From Candidatus Woesearchaeota archaeon (lineage in GTDB: Archaea > Nanobdellota > Nanobdellia > Woesearchaeales > JAHWIC01): DNA of 22,308 nucleotides. Made by a program: the position numbers and the translations under genes. Below are positions 14,681-21,641 of this stretch, in pieces; the first letter of the stretch is position 1; each line of letters starts with the position of its first letter. The stretch covers positions 1 to 22,308 of the forward strand of contig JAHWIC010000024.1 in NCBI GenBank assembly GCA_019322805.1, written 5' to 3'. Below the pieces are notes generated by a model. That model was not told the origin of the DNA. It was given only the letters and a program-made list of their open reading frames with translations, and searched no databases.

Positions 14681-15991
14681 ATGAATCTGATGAATGATAT
14701 AAATACCTCTGACCCTGAGATTGCAGGGGCTATAAAGAATGAAATAAAAAGAGAGGAACAAGGAGTTGAATTAATCCCTTCTGAGAATAATGTTTCTAAG
14801 GCTGTTCTGCAGGCAATGGGTTCTGTTTTCACAAATAAATATTCTGAAGGCTATCCTCATAAAAGGTATTATGGCGGCCAGGAATTTGTTGATGTAATGG
14901 AAGACATTGCAATTGAGAGGGTGAAAAAATTGTTTGGCTGCGAGCATGCCAATGTGCAGCCTTATTCCGGCAGTCCTGCTAATCAGGCAGTTTTCTTTGC
15001 TTTGCTTAATTTAGGAGATAAGTTCATGGGCTTGGATTTATCAGCTGGAGGCCATTTAACTCATGGAAGCCCTGTTAATTTCTCAGGCAGAAACTATAAA
15101 TGCGTCCCTTATAATGTTGACAAAGAAACAGAGCTGCTTGATATGGATGCTATAAAGAAACAGGCAATAAAAGAAAAACCAAAGCTTATTCTTTCTGGGT
15201 TAACAGCTTATCCAAGAAAGATAGATTTCAAGGCTTTCCAAGAAATATGCGAAGAAGTTGATGCCTATCACATGTCAGATATTGCGCATATTGCTGGCTT
15301 GTGCGCAGTAGGTGTCCATGAAAGCCCTGTTCCTTATGCAGATGTTGTCACAACAACAACCCATAAGACCTTGCGCGGACCAAGAGGAGCAATAATAATG
15401 TGCAAAAAAGAAGACAGGTTAAAAGCGAAATACCATCCTGACACAAAAAAGGATTTGGCAGGAATGATTGACTCTGCTGTTTTCCCTGGTTTGCAGGGCG
15501 GCCCTCATGACCATGTTAATGCTGCAAAAGCAGTTGCTTTTGGAGAAGCATTAAAGCCTGAATTCAAGGAATACGCAAAACAGATAGTCAAAAATGCCAA
15601 AGCAATGGCTGATGAGTTAATGGCTCTGGGAATTAAGTTAGTGACAAATGGAACAGACAACCATTTAATGCTTATTGACCTTACAAAAAAGGATCTAACT
15701 GGCAAGGGGAAAGAGGTTCAAAACACTCTGGATGAAGCAGGTATTACTGTTAACAAAAACACAATACCCTATGAGCCAGCCTCTCCATTCCATCCCTCTG
15801 GCTTAAGGCTTGGAACACCAGCAGTAACTACTCGCGGCATGAAAGAATCAGAAATGAAGGTTATTGCAAAAGGAATTGCAACTGTTATTGATAATCTTAA
15901 TGATAAGGAAAAGATTAAAAAGGTCAGGCAGGATATTTTAGAGCTGACAAAACAATTCCCGCTTTATCCTGGATTGGGTATCTTAAAATGA
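14681..15991 (+). CDS. glyA: Serine hydroxymethyltransferase
   Basis: PLP enzyme that moves the serine hydroxymethyl carbon to THF, giving glycine and 5,10-methylene-THF. Its 436 residues are close to the bacterial type. The N-terminal ELIPSENNVSKAVL, NKYSEGYPHKRYYGGQEFVD and VQPYSGSPANQAV are SHMT signatures. The PLP lysine is in VVTTTTHKTLRGPRGAI, at about residue 229. DIAHIAGLCAVG supplies the Asp and His that hold the cofactor ring. ATG 14681 is chosen for its GGGTG site; ATG 14690 is the alternative. The stop overlaps the start of folD (ATGA), so translation is coupled. Both products feed purines: glycine for PurD and one-carbon units via FolD. Confidence 0.95.
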   Translation: MNLMNDINTSDPEIAGAIKNEIKREEQGVELIPSENNVSKAVLQAMGSVFTNKYSEGYPHKRYYGGQEFVDVMEDIAIERVKKLFGCEHANVQPYSGSPANQAVFFALLNLGDKFMGLDLSAGGHLTHGSPVNFSGRNYKCVPYNVDKETELLDMDAIKKQAIKEKPKLILSGLTAYPRKIDFKAFQEICEEVDAYHMSDIAHIAGLCAVGVHESPVPYADVVTTTTHKTLRGPRGAIIMCKKEDRLKAKYHPDTKKDLAGMIDSAVFPGLQGGPHDHVNAAKAVAFGEALKPEFKEYAKQIVKNAKAMADELMALGIKLVTNGTDNHLMLIDLTKKDLTGKGKEVQNTLDEAGITVNKNTIPYEPASPFHPSGLRLGTPAVTTRGMKESEMKVIAKGIATVIDNLNDKEKIKKVRQDILELTKQFPLYPGLGILK

Positions 15992-16830
15992 CTGCAAAAA
16001 TAATCGACGGAAACAAGATTGCTGGAGAAATACGTGAAGATATAAAGAAAAGAGTAAAGAAACTAAAGGAAAAGCCTGGATTAGCTGTTGTTCTGGTTGG
16101 AGAAAACCCAGCTTCCAAGGTTTATGTCAGCTTTAAGGAAAAAGACTCCAAGGAGGTTGGATTCCATTCTGCGCTCAAGAAGCTAAAAGATAACATTAAT
16201 GAGGTCGATTTAGTAAATGAAGTTGACAAGCTTAACCAAGACCCCAAGATCCATGGAATGATTGTGCAATTACCTCTACCAAAGCACATTAATCCTCAGT
16301 TAATAATAGACTCCATCCTTCCCCATAAAGATGCAGATGGATTTACAGCTGTTAACATGGGTAATTTATTCATAGGAAACAACAGGATTGTTTCTGCAAC
16401 ACCAAAGGGTGTGATGAAATTAATTGAATCAACAGGCGTTAACCTTGAAGGAAAACATGCTGTTGTTGTTGGAAGAAGCAATATTGTTGGAAAGCCAATC
16501 TCGATCTTATTGCAGCAAAAACACTGCACTGTCACAATGTGCCATTCTAGGTCAAAACCTTTGGAGGAATATACTAAGCAAGCTGATATTCTTGTTGCAG
16601 CTGTAGGAAAACCAAAGATGATAACTGGCGACATGCTCAAGCCAGGAGCAATTGTTATTGATGTCGGGATTAACCGCGTTGAAGGCAAGCTTGTTGGTGA
16701 TGTTGATTTTGAATCAGCAAAGAAAGTAGCTGGCTATATCACACCAGTTCCTGGTGGTGTTGGCCCGATGACAAGGGCTATGCTATTAGAGAATACCTTA
16801 GAATGTATGGCCCTGGCTCCTAGGAAGTAA
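15988..16830 (+). CDS. folD: Methylenetetrahydrofolate dehydrogenase / methenyl-THF cyclohydrolase
   Basis: Bifunctional enzyme turning 5,10-methylene-THF into 10-formyl-THF through methenyl-THF with NAD(P). Its 280 residues are standard. The catalytic YxxxK motif is KVYVSFKEKD, with Tyr46 and Lys50. MIVQLPLPKHI (about 91-101) and HKDADGFTAVNMGNL follow. The cofactor fold has VVVGRSNIVGKPISILL, and the C-terminus has GYITPVPGGVGPMTRAMLLENT. It overlaps glyA by four bases. Its 3' end overlaps the convergent aldolase gene by 11 bases. The 10-formyl-THF product is the donor needed by PurN and PurH, encoded about 1.2 kb downstream. Confidence 0.95.
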   Translation: MTAKIIDGNKIAGEIREDIKKRVKKLKEKPGLAVVLVGENPASKVYVSFKEKDSKEVGFHSALKKLKDNINEVDLVNEVDKLNQDPKIHGMIVQLPLPKHINPQLIIDSILPHKDADGFTAVNMGNLFIGNNRIVSATPKGVMKLIESTGVNLEGKHAVVVGRSNIVGKPISILLQQKHCTVTMCHSRSKPLEEYTKQADILVAAVGKPKMITGDMLKPGAIVIDVGINRVEGKLVGDVDFESAKKVAGYITPVPGGVGPMTRAMLLENTLECMALAPRK

Positions 16831-17860
16831 TCTTTCTTCCTCTTTTCACCCTTCCTGCAACAAACCTCAAAGCTGCTAATTCATTTTTTGTGTGCTTCTT
16901 TGCTGCTTTTCTCCATTGTGCTATATGCCTCAGATTGGTCTCTCTTTCTTTTCTTGGTATAAGCGGGTTTGTTGGAATGCCTCTTATCGAACGACCAATA
17001 TTCCGATGCCAGTATAGCGCTATACCCAATCTTGAAGGGATTTTTTCCTGGCCAGGATAAAGTGCTTCTATAAAACCATTAATTTCTTCCTGCATTACCT
17101 TTGCCTGATCCCACTCATTCCCCCTTATGTAATGCATAAACGCTGAGAAATAAGTAAAAATAAGGTTTGCCATCGAAGGCGCTATTGAATGTGCACCAGC
17201 TTCTAAGGCTTCATAAAGTGTTTTTTCGTCAGCATGGGATATCATAAGTCTGTCACCAAGGGCATCTACAAGCTTTCCTGTATGCTCCACGCTCCCTGAA
17301 TTCTTATACCCTATCACTGATTTATGCCTATCAGCTAATGTTGCAGCAGTGTCTATACTTATAGGATAACTAACACGAGGATTATCATAAACAAGCAAAG
17401 GAGCAGCAACTCCAGCATCCTCTAATTGAGCTAACAAGCCATCTAAACAAGAAAGTGCGCCATCACCTCCTGCCTTAAGCTCCTGAGCCTTAAGCGGTGC
17501 TGGCACAACAAGAGCATCCACTCCAATGTCCTGCATAAATTTTCCATCTCTTACAATTTGTTTATTATTCTCGCCAGTAGGATACTGCAAACAGCAGAGA
17601 ACATACATAGCATCCTTAGAACCATACCGAGGACGAGCTGCTTCAACATACTGCTCTGCATATTTCCTTCTTTGCCTGGGATTCAACCATCGGCTACCGC
17701 CTGTCAGACCATTAACCAACAAAAAAGAAGCTCCTGCTTCTCTAAGATTTCTGCAATGACTTGCCAGATCTGACTGATTAGATAAAGGAAGCACAGGTAC
17801 AATTACCTGACCCCTGAGGTTCTTGTTAGTCAGCGGCTCATATTCTGCTTTTAGTGCCAT
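16820..17860 (-). CDS. Divergent DHDPS/N-acetylneuraminate lyase family class I aldolase
   Basis: A 346-residue protein, longer than the usual 290-300 because of a basic C-terminal tail (from about 300, ending AALRFVAGRVKRGRKITS). The TIM-barrel family is recognised by VNGLTGGSRWLNPRQRR (about 49-65, equivalent to GTTGES), LLVYDNPRVSYPI with Tyr158, and VIGYKNSGS, where Lys186 would form the Schiff base with a pyruvate-like substrate. The pyruvate loop is altered: GLTGGS in place of GTTGES. Reaction and substrate are therefore open: sugar-acid or sialic-type aldolase and dihydrodipicolinate synthase are all possible. It is a single gene between two one-carbon/purine operons. A TATA-like tract about 30 bases upstream and no clear ribosome site suggest a near-leaderless mRNA. 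Confidence 0.75.
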   Translation of the reverse strand: MALKAEYEPLTNKNLRGQVIVPVLPLSNQSDLASHCRNLREAGASFLLVNGLTGGSRWLNPRQRRKYAEQYVEAARPRYGSKDAMYVLCCLQYPTGENNKQIVRDGKFMQDIGVDALVVPAPLKAQELKAGGDGALSCLDGLLAQLEDAGVAAPLLVYDNPRVSYPISIDTAATLADRHKSVIGYKNSGSVEHTGKLVDALGDRLMISHADEKTLYEALEAGAHSIAPSMANLIFTYFSAFMHYIRGNEWDQAKVMQEEINGFIEALYPGQEKIPSRLGIALYWHRNIGRSIRGIPTNPLIPRKERETNLRHIAQWRKAAKKHTKNELAALRFVAGRVKRGRKITS

Positions 17861-17885
17861 AGCTGGTGCCTGAAATACGGACTAC

Positions 17886-17896
17886 TTTAAAAACTT
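17886..17896 (-). promoter_or_regulatory. TATA-like tract of the aldolase gene
   Basis: Reads AAGTTTTTAAA on the minus strand, centred about 30 bases before ATG 17860. It is weaker than the other boxes in the window. Confidence 0.4.
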
Positions 17897-18005
17897 AATT
17901 GTTTAAACTACCTTGCAGTAATAATAGAAAAATAGTTTTTGACTCTAATCTGTCGCCGGGGTAACCTGCATTTTCCCTCGAAAAATAAGCAAAAAAACAG
18001 CAACA

Positions 18006-18015
18006 TTTATAAATA
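18006..18015 (+). promoter_or_regulatory. TATA box and ribosome site of purN-purH
   Basis: A perfect TTTATAAATA lies about 40 bases before ATG 18051. AGGGGTG at 18035-18041 is the Shine-Dalgarno. The expected transcript starts just before that site. Confidence 0.65.
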
Positions 18016-18050
18016 ACAGCCTTATTTAACGTCAAGGGGTGTTAAACTAA

Positions 18051-18665
18051 ATGTTAAACGTTGCTGTATTAGGTTCTACACGCGGGACTGACCTGCAGGC
18101 TATAATCGACGCTATAGAATCAGGCAAACTAAAGGATGTTAAGATTTCTGTTGTTATAAGCAATAAAAAAGATGCTTATATTCTTGAGCGTGCTAAGAAA
18201 CATAATCTAGAATCTGTTTTTGTTGACCCCAAAGGCAAGTCAAGAGAAGAGTTCGATAAAGAGGTTGATAAGATTCTTGAAGAGAAAGGAATTGGGTTGA
18301 TTCTCTTGATTGGCTATATGAAAATCATGAGTTCTGAGTTTGTTCAGAAATGGCTGAACAAAGTGATGAATATTCATCCAAGTTTACTGCCAGCTTATGC
18401 CGGCGGCATGGACCTAAATGTTCATGAAGAGGTTTTAAAGAGAGGCTGCAAGGTATCTGGCTGTTCTTTGATCTTCATTGATGAAGGCGCTGACACAGGA
18501 CCGATAATAATACAAAAGGTTTGTGAAATTGAGAACGATGAAACTGCTGATACGCTTAAAGCAAAAGTCCAAAAGCTTGAAGGAGAAGCATTAATTGAAG
18601 GAATTGAATTATTCAGAGACGGCAAATTAAAGGTCAAGGGTAAAAGGGTTATCGTATCAAAATGA
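18051..18665 (+). CDS. purN: Phosphoribosylglycinamide formyltransferase (folate-dependent)
   Basis: Transfers a formyl group from 10-formyl-THF to GAR, the product of PurD. Its 204 residues are typical. The N-terminus VAVLGSTRGTDLQAII binds the phosphoribosyl part. The catalytic set is present: Asn107 and His109 in MNIHPSLLPAYAG, and Asp144 in FIDEGADTGPIII, matching the Asn-His-Asp triad of the family. It starts the purN-purH operon and overlaps purH by four bases (ATGA). The alternative PurT enzyme, which uses formate, is not seen in the window. Confidence 0.94.
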   Translation: MLNVAVLGSTRGTDLQAIIDAIESGKLKDVKISVVISNKKDAYILERAKKHNLESVFVDPKGKSREEFDKEVDKILEEKGIGLILLIGYMKIMSSEFVQKWLNKVMNIHPSLLPAYAGGMDLNVHEEVLKRGCKVSGCSLIFIDEGADTGPIIIQKVCEIENDETADTLKAKVQKLEGEALIEGIELFRDGKLKVKGKRVIVSK

Positions 18666-20212
18666 CTAAAGTAAAAAGAGCATTAATCTCGGTTTCAAAC
18701 AAAGAAGGGATTGTTGAATTGGGTAAAGAGCTTGATAAGCTTGGTGTTGAAATTCTTTCAACAGGCGGAACAGCTAAGAAACTAAAAGACGCCGGCGTTA
18801 AGGTAAGGGATGTTTCTGAATATACAGGCTTTCCTGAGATGATGGAAGGCCGTGTTAAGACTTTGCATCCGAAGGTTCATGGCGGATTATTGGCTTTAAG
18901 GGACAATAAAGAACACATGGAGACTGCCAAGAAGCATGGCATTGAAATGATTGACCTTGTTGTTGTTAACCTTTATCCATTCAAGGAAACTATTTCAAAG
19001 AAGGATGTTAAGCTTGCTGACGCAATTGAGAATATTGACATTGGCGGTCCAACAATGATAAGGTCAGCTGCAAAGAACCATGAGTTTGTTGCTGTTGTTG
19101 TTGACCCGAAAGATTATCCCGGAATAATTGAAGAGCTAAAGGCAGGAGAAATAAAAAAGGAAACAAAAAATTTACTTGCATTAAAAGCATTTGAACACAC
19201 TGCTAGTTATGACTGCCTAATTTCTGGTTATCTTAATGAGCAGTACAGAAAAGGAGAGCTTCCAAAAACACTGAACCTAACCTTCGATGAAAGCTCAATA
19301 ACTCTAAGATATGGAGAGAATCCACATCAAAAAGCAGCCTTTTACACAGAGCCCTTCATAAATCAAACCTGTGTTTCAAATGCTAAGCAGATCTTTGGGG
19401 AAAAACAGATCAGTTACAATAATATCTTTGACGCTGACGGTGCTTTTGAGCTTGTTAAGGAATTCAAAGAGCCAACAGCAGCTGTAATAAAACATGCTAA
19501 TCCATGCGGTATTGCATCCCGCGCAACAATAGAGGAAGCATTCAAAGACGCTTATGATGTTGACCCTATGGCTGCTTTCGGCTGTATCGTTGCTCTGAAC
19601 AGGAAATGCAATCTTAAAACTGCTGAACTAATGAAAGGAAAATTCATGGAAGTCCTAATTGCTCCTGGCTATGATAAAGATGCTATGGAATGGATCAAAG
19701 AGAACAAAAAGAATCTTAGAGTTCTAGAAACAGGACCTGTCACCAAATCAAACAAAGGCTATGACATGAAAAAGGTTGTTGGCGGTTTATTAGTCCAGAC
19801 AAGAGACTGGCCAGATATTGATAAGCTCGAACTAAAGGTTGTCTCAAAAAGAAAGCCGACAAAGGAAGAGACGGAAGACCTAAAATTCGCATGGAAAGTA
19901 AACAAGCATGTTAAGTCCAACTCCGTAGTATTCTGTAAGAATAAGACTGCTTACGGAATTGGCGCTGGCCAGATGTCAAGAGTTGACGCTTCAATCATTG
20001 CTAAAAGAAAGTCAGACGGCCGTGCAGATGGCGGAGTGATGTCATCAGACGCATTCTTCCCTTTCAGGGATGCTGTTGACGAGGCTGCTAAGGCTGGCAT
20101 TAAAGCAATTATCCATCCAGGCGGAGCTAAACGTGATGAAGAAGTTATTCAAGCTGCTAATGAGAATGGCATGGCAATGGTATTTACTGGTGTACGCTTA
20201 TTTAAACATTAA
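18662..20212 (+). CDS. purH: Bifunctional AICAR formyltransferase / IMP cyclohydrolase
   Basis: Carries out the last two steps to IMP with 10-formyl-THF. At 516 residues it has both domains. The N-terminal cyclohydrolase has ALISVSNKEGIVELGKEL, STGGTAKKL, GFPEMMEGRVKTLHPKVHGG and IDIGGPTMIRSAAKNH. The transformylase has LRYGENPHQKAAFY, the catalytic Lys-His in AAVIKHANPCGIA (about 272-284), DPMAAFGCIVALN, GIGAGQMSRVDA, SDAFFPFRD and the C-terminal AIIHPGGAKRDEEVI. Many archaea use PurP and PurO instead, so the bacterial-type fused enzyme is notable. Translation is coupled to purN. Confidence 0.95.
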   Translation: MTKVKRALISVSNKEGIVELGKELDKLGVEILSTGGTAKKLKDAGVKVRDVSEYTGFPEMMEGRVKTLHPKVHGGLLALRDNKEHMETAKKHGIEMIDLVVVNLYPFKETISKKDVKLADAIENIDIGGPTMIRSAAKNHEFVAVVVDPKDYPGIIEELKAGEIKKETKNLLALKAFEHTASYDCLISGYLNEQYRKGELPKTLNLTFDESSITLRYGENPHQKAAFYTEPFINQTCVSNAKQIFGEKQISYNNIFDADGAFELVKEFKEPTAAVIKHANPCGIASRATIEEAFKDAYDVDPMAAFGCIVALNRKCNLKTAELMKGKFMEVLIAPGYDKDAMEWIKENKKNLRVLETGPVTKSNKGYDMKKVVGGLLVQTRDWPDIDKLELKVVSKRKPTKEETEDLKFAWKVNKHVKSNSVVFCKNKTAYGIGAGQMSRVDASIIAKRKSDGRADGGVMSSDAFFPFRDAVDEAAKAGIKAIIHPGGAKRDEEVIQAANENGMAMVFTGVRLFKH

Positions 20213-20235
20213 TAAAAACTCAAGGAGGTGCTAAA

Positions 20236-20475
20236 ATGGGAGCTGTAGTATGTAAGTGCAACATAAAGAGAGAAGCAGGATGGCTTTACTATGTTGACAA
20301 AAAAGGCAACGCAGCAAGAGTCAACATGAAGAGAGCTGGAAAGCCATACAAGAAAAAGGTTCAAGTGCTGTGCAAGTGCGGCGTTAAGAGGAAGGCTGGA
20401 TTCTTGTACTATGTAGACAAGCAAGGCAATGTCGCATGCGCTAAGATGGCTAGAGGAAGAAAAAAGAAGAGATAA
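20236..20475 (+). CDS. Small basic protein made of two 40-residue repeats, each with a CxC motif
   Basis: A 79-residue protein of unknown function. Residues 5-31 and 45-71 are a tandem duplication with 17 of 27 positions identical: CKC, then KR-x-AG-x-LYYVDK-x-GN, then M. The CxC pairs (Cys6/Cys8 and Cys46/Cys48) are exactly 40 residues apart and together could bind one zinc. It is strongly basic, ending ARGRKKKR. AAGGAGGTG at 20222-20230 is the best Shine-Dalgarno in the window, implying high expression. It lies 23 bases after purH and before the terminator, so it is probably in the same transcript. A nucleic-acid-binding, chromatin or ribosome-associated role is a guess from charge and size. 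Confidence 0.8.
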   Translation: MGAVVCKCNIKREAGWLYYVDKKGNAARVNMKRAGKPYKKKVQVLCKCGVKRKAGFLYYVDKQGNVACAKMARGRKKKR

Positions 20476-20502
20476 GCTCTTCTTTTATTTTTTTTCTTTT
20501 TG
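20462..20502 (+). terminator. Stem-loop plus T-tract terminator of the purN-purH operon
   Basis: A perfect 10-base stem (AAAAGAAGAG at 20462-20471 with CTCTTCTTTT at 20477-20486) has a 5-base loop and is followed by ATTTTTTTTCTTTTTG. The left arm lies inside the last codons of the 79-residue gene. It resembles a bacterial intrinsic terminator. The T-tract alone would suffice in archaea. Confidence 0.6.
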
Positions 20503-20515
20503 ATTCTGATTCTCA

Positions 20516-21106
20516 TTAATAAGAAACCAATTTCTCAGAACCTTTCCACAGATAAGGGAACAATCCAACAGCTGCTAATATCTTCAAAGCATCTCCTACA
20601 AGGAAGGGAGTTAAGCCAGCCATCAATATTTTCCAAACACCTACATTTCCCAGATAGAACCATAATCCAGTTAAACCAAAAGCATAGATAATCACATTAC
20701 CAATTACCATACACAAAAGAACTGAGCTCTTTGTTCTTCCATGGCCTTTTTCTATCATTAAGCCAACTACATAAACGCATACTAAAAAGCCAAAAATATA
20801 CCCTCCTGTCGGACCCATGATTGCTGCAATGCCTGATTTATGTCCGGCAAACACTCCAAAGCCAACAATTCCAGCTAAAACATAAGCCAGTATTGATAAA
20901 GCTCCTTTCTTTGAGCCAAAGAAGAATGCTATAACAAAAACACCAAAAGTCTGCATTGTGATAGGTACTGGCCATAAAGGAATCCTAAGCTGAGCCATCC
21001 CTGCCAGGAAAACAACAGAAACTAGTATCATAAAAGCATCTATAAAGATGTTCTTGTGTTTGAACAGTATATCATATATTGTTTTGTATTTTGTTTCGTA
21101 TTCCAT
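20516..21106 (-). CDS. bioY: Biotin transporter substrate-binding membrane protein BioY
   Basis: A 196-residue membrane protein, the S component that captures biotin in ECF-type uptake. Its family marks are clear: LRIPLWPVPITMQTFGVFVIAFFFGSK (about 40-66), GPTGGYIFGFLV (about 98-109) and GLTPFLVGDALKILAA (about 169-184). About six hydrophobic segments can be seen. The N-terminus (MEYETKYKTIYDILFKHKN) is hydrophilic and cytoplasmic. No EcfA or EcfT energising genes are in the window; BioY can act alone or with shared ECF modules elsewhere. A TATA-like tract 28 bases upstream, with no ribosome site, suggests a leaderless mRNA. Confidence 0.92.
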   Translation of the reverse strand: MEYETKYKTIYDILFKHKNIFIDAFMILVSVVFLAGMAQLRIPLWPVPITMQTFGVFVIAFFFGSKKGALSILAYVLAGIVGFGVFAGHKSGIAAIMGPTGGYIFGFLVCVYVVGLMIEKGHGRTKSSVLLCMVIGNVIIYAFGLTGLWFYLGNVGVWKILMAGLTPFLVGDALKILAAVGLFPYLWKGSEKLVSY

Positions 21107-21125
21107 CTTAGAACTAGTTAATTAT

Positions 21126-21140
21126 GGTTAATTTAAATTT
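21126..21140 (-). promoter_or_regulatory. TATA-like box of bioY (leaderless)
   Basis: AAATTTAAATTAACC on the minus strand is centred 28 bases before ATG 21106. It partly overlaps the 3' end of the zinc-ribbon gene. No biotin-repressor palindrome is obvious. Confidence 0.5.
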
Positions 21141-21324
21141 CTTTCCTTCCTAATCCCTTAGGAGGCTTACTCTTCTTAAACTTAGAAGTCTTAGGCTCGA
21201 GCCTAATTGAAGCTCCTGCCTTATAGCCGCATCTAGCGCAAACAAATCCTACCTGGCCAACCTCTATGTGATTTATCTCATTACACATAGGGCAAAGTCT
21301 AGTTGCTTTTTCTGTTATTTGCAT
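21133..21324 (-). CDS. Small zinc-ribbon protein
   Basis: A 63-residue protein with two CxxC knuckles, Cys11-Pro-Met-Cys14 and Cys29-Ala-Arg-Cys32, 14 residues apart, a classic zinc ribbon. The second half is basic and Pro/Lys-rich (KTSKFKKSKPPKGLGRKEI), suited to contacting nucleic acid or another protein. The function is not known; small archaeal zinc ribbons include transcription and ribosome factors, but no specific family is recognised. The start lies 28 bases from a strong TATA box with no ribosome site, so it is probably leaderless. It is upstream of bioY in the same direction. Confidence 0.72.
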   Translation of the reverse strand: MQITEKATRLCPMCNEINHIEVGQVGFVCARCGYKAGASIRLEPKTSKFKKSKPPKGLGRKEI

Positions 21325-21347
21325 AGTGCTATTTATGAGATAAGTAG

Positions 21348-21355
21348 TATATAAA
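21348..21355 (-). promoter_or_regulatory. TATA box of the zinc-ribbon gene (leaderless)
   Basis: Reads TTTATATA on the minus strand inside AATATTTATATAC, centred about 28 bases before ATG 21324. Confidence 0.6.
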
Positions 21356-21485
21356 TATTGTGTTATATCCTAACAGGGTAAACAAAAGGGATTATTGAAA
21401 AGAAATAAAATAATCAATAAAAAAATCATCAATAGATAATAAAAATTAAATGCGAAAATTCCTTTCACAACTAGGATAAAGGTTA

Positions 21486-21524
21486 TAGTAAGCGAAATTA
21501 TATAATCAATAGTTTCGCTTACTA
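21486..21524. repeat. Hairpin A: 12-base perfect inverted repeat, 15-base loop
   Basis: TAGTAAGCGAAA at 21486-21497 pairs with TTTCGCTTACTA at 21513-21524. Confidence 0.85.
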
Positions 21525-21526
21525 AA

Positions 21527-21565
21527 TAGTAAACGCAATCTTTCATAAAATAGTTGCGTTTACTA
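21527..21565. repeat. Hairpin B: second 12-base perfect inverted repeat, 15-base loop
   Basis: TAGTAAACGCAA at 21527-21538 pairs with TTGCGTTTACTA at 21554-21565. It has the same size as hairpin A and starts 41 bases after it. The left arm differs from A at two positions, and the right arm carries the matching complementary changes. Confidence 0.85.
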
Positions 21566-21604
21566 AATTTTCATCCGCTTATGGTTCTTAAGAAACACTG
21601 AAGA

Positions 21605-21641
21605 TGATTTTTGCTTTAAATGAGACGTAAAGCAAAAATCA
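21605..21641. repeat. Hairpin C: 14-base perfect inverted repeat, 9-base loop
   Basis: TGATTTTTGCTTTA at 21605-21618 pairs with TAAAGCAAAAATCA at 21628-21641. A degenerate copy follows: GATGATTTTT recurs at 21676-21685, and AGCAAAAATCGGATT at 21696-21710 repeats AGCAAAAATCAGATT at 21631-21645. Confidence 0.85.

Noticed and set aside
17945..17971. Minus-strand mini-ORF of eight codons (MQVTPATD) with a GAGGG site, upstream of the aldolase gene
   Set aside because: Too short to support, and the aldolase gene has its own nearer TATA-like tract. The GC-richer patch around it is unexplained but shows no strong hairpin.
21486..21565. XerA/dif-type recombination site
   Set aside because: The dyads have 15-base centres rather than the about 6-base spacer of dif sites, and there are two of them.
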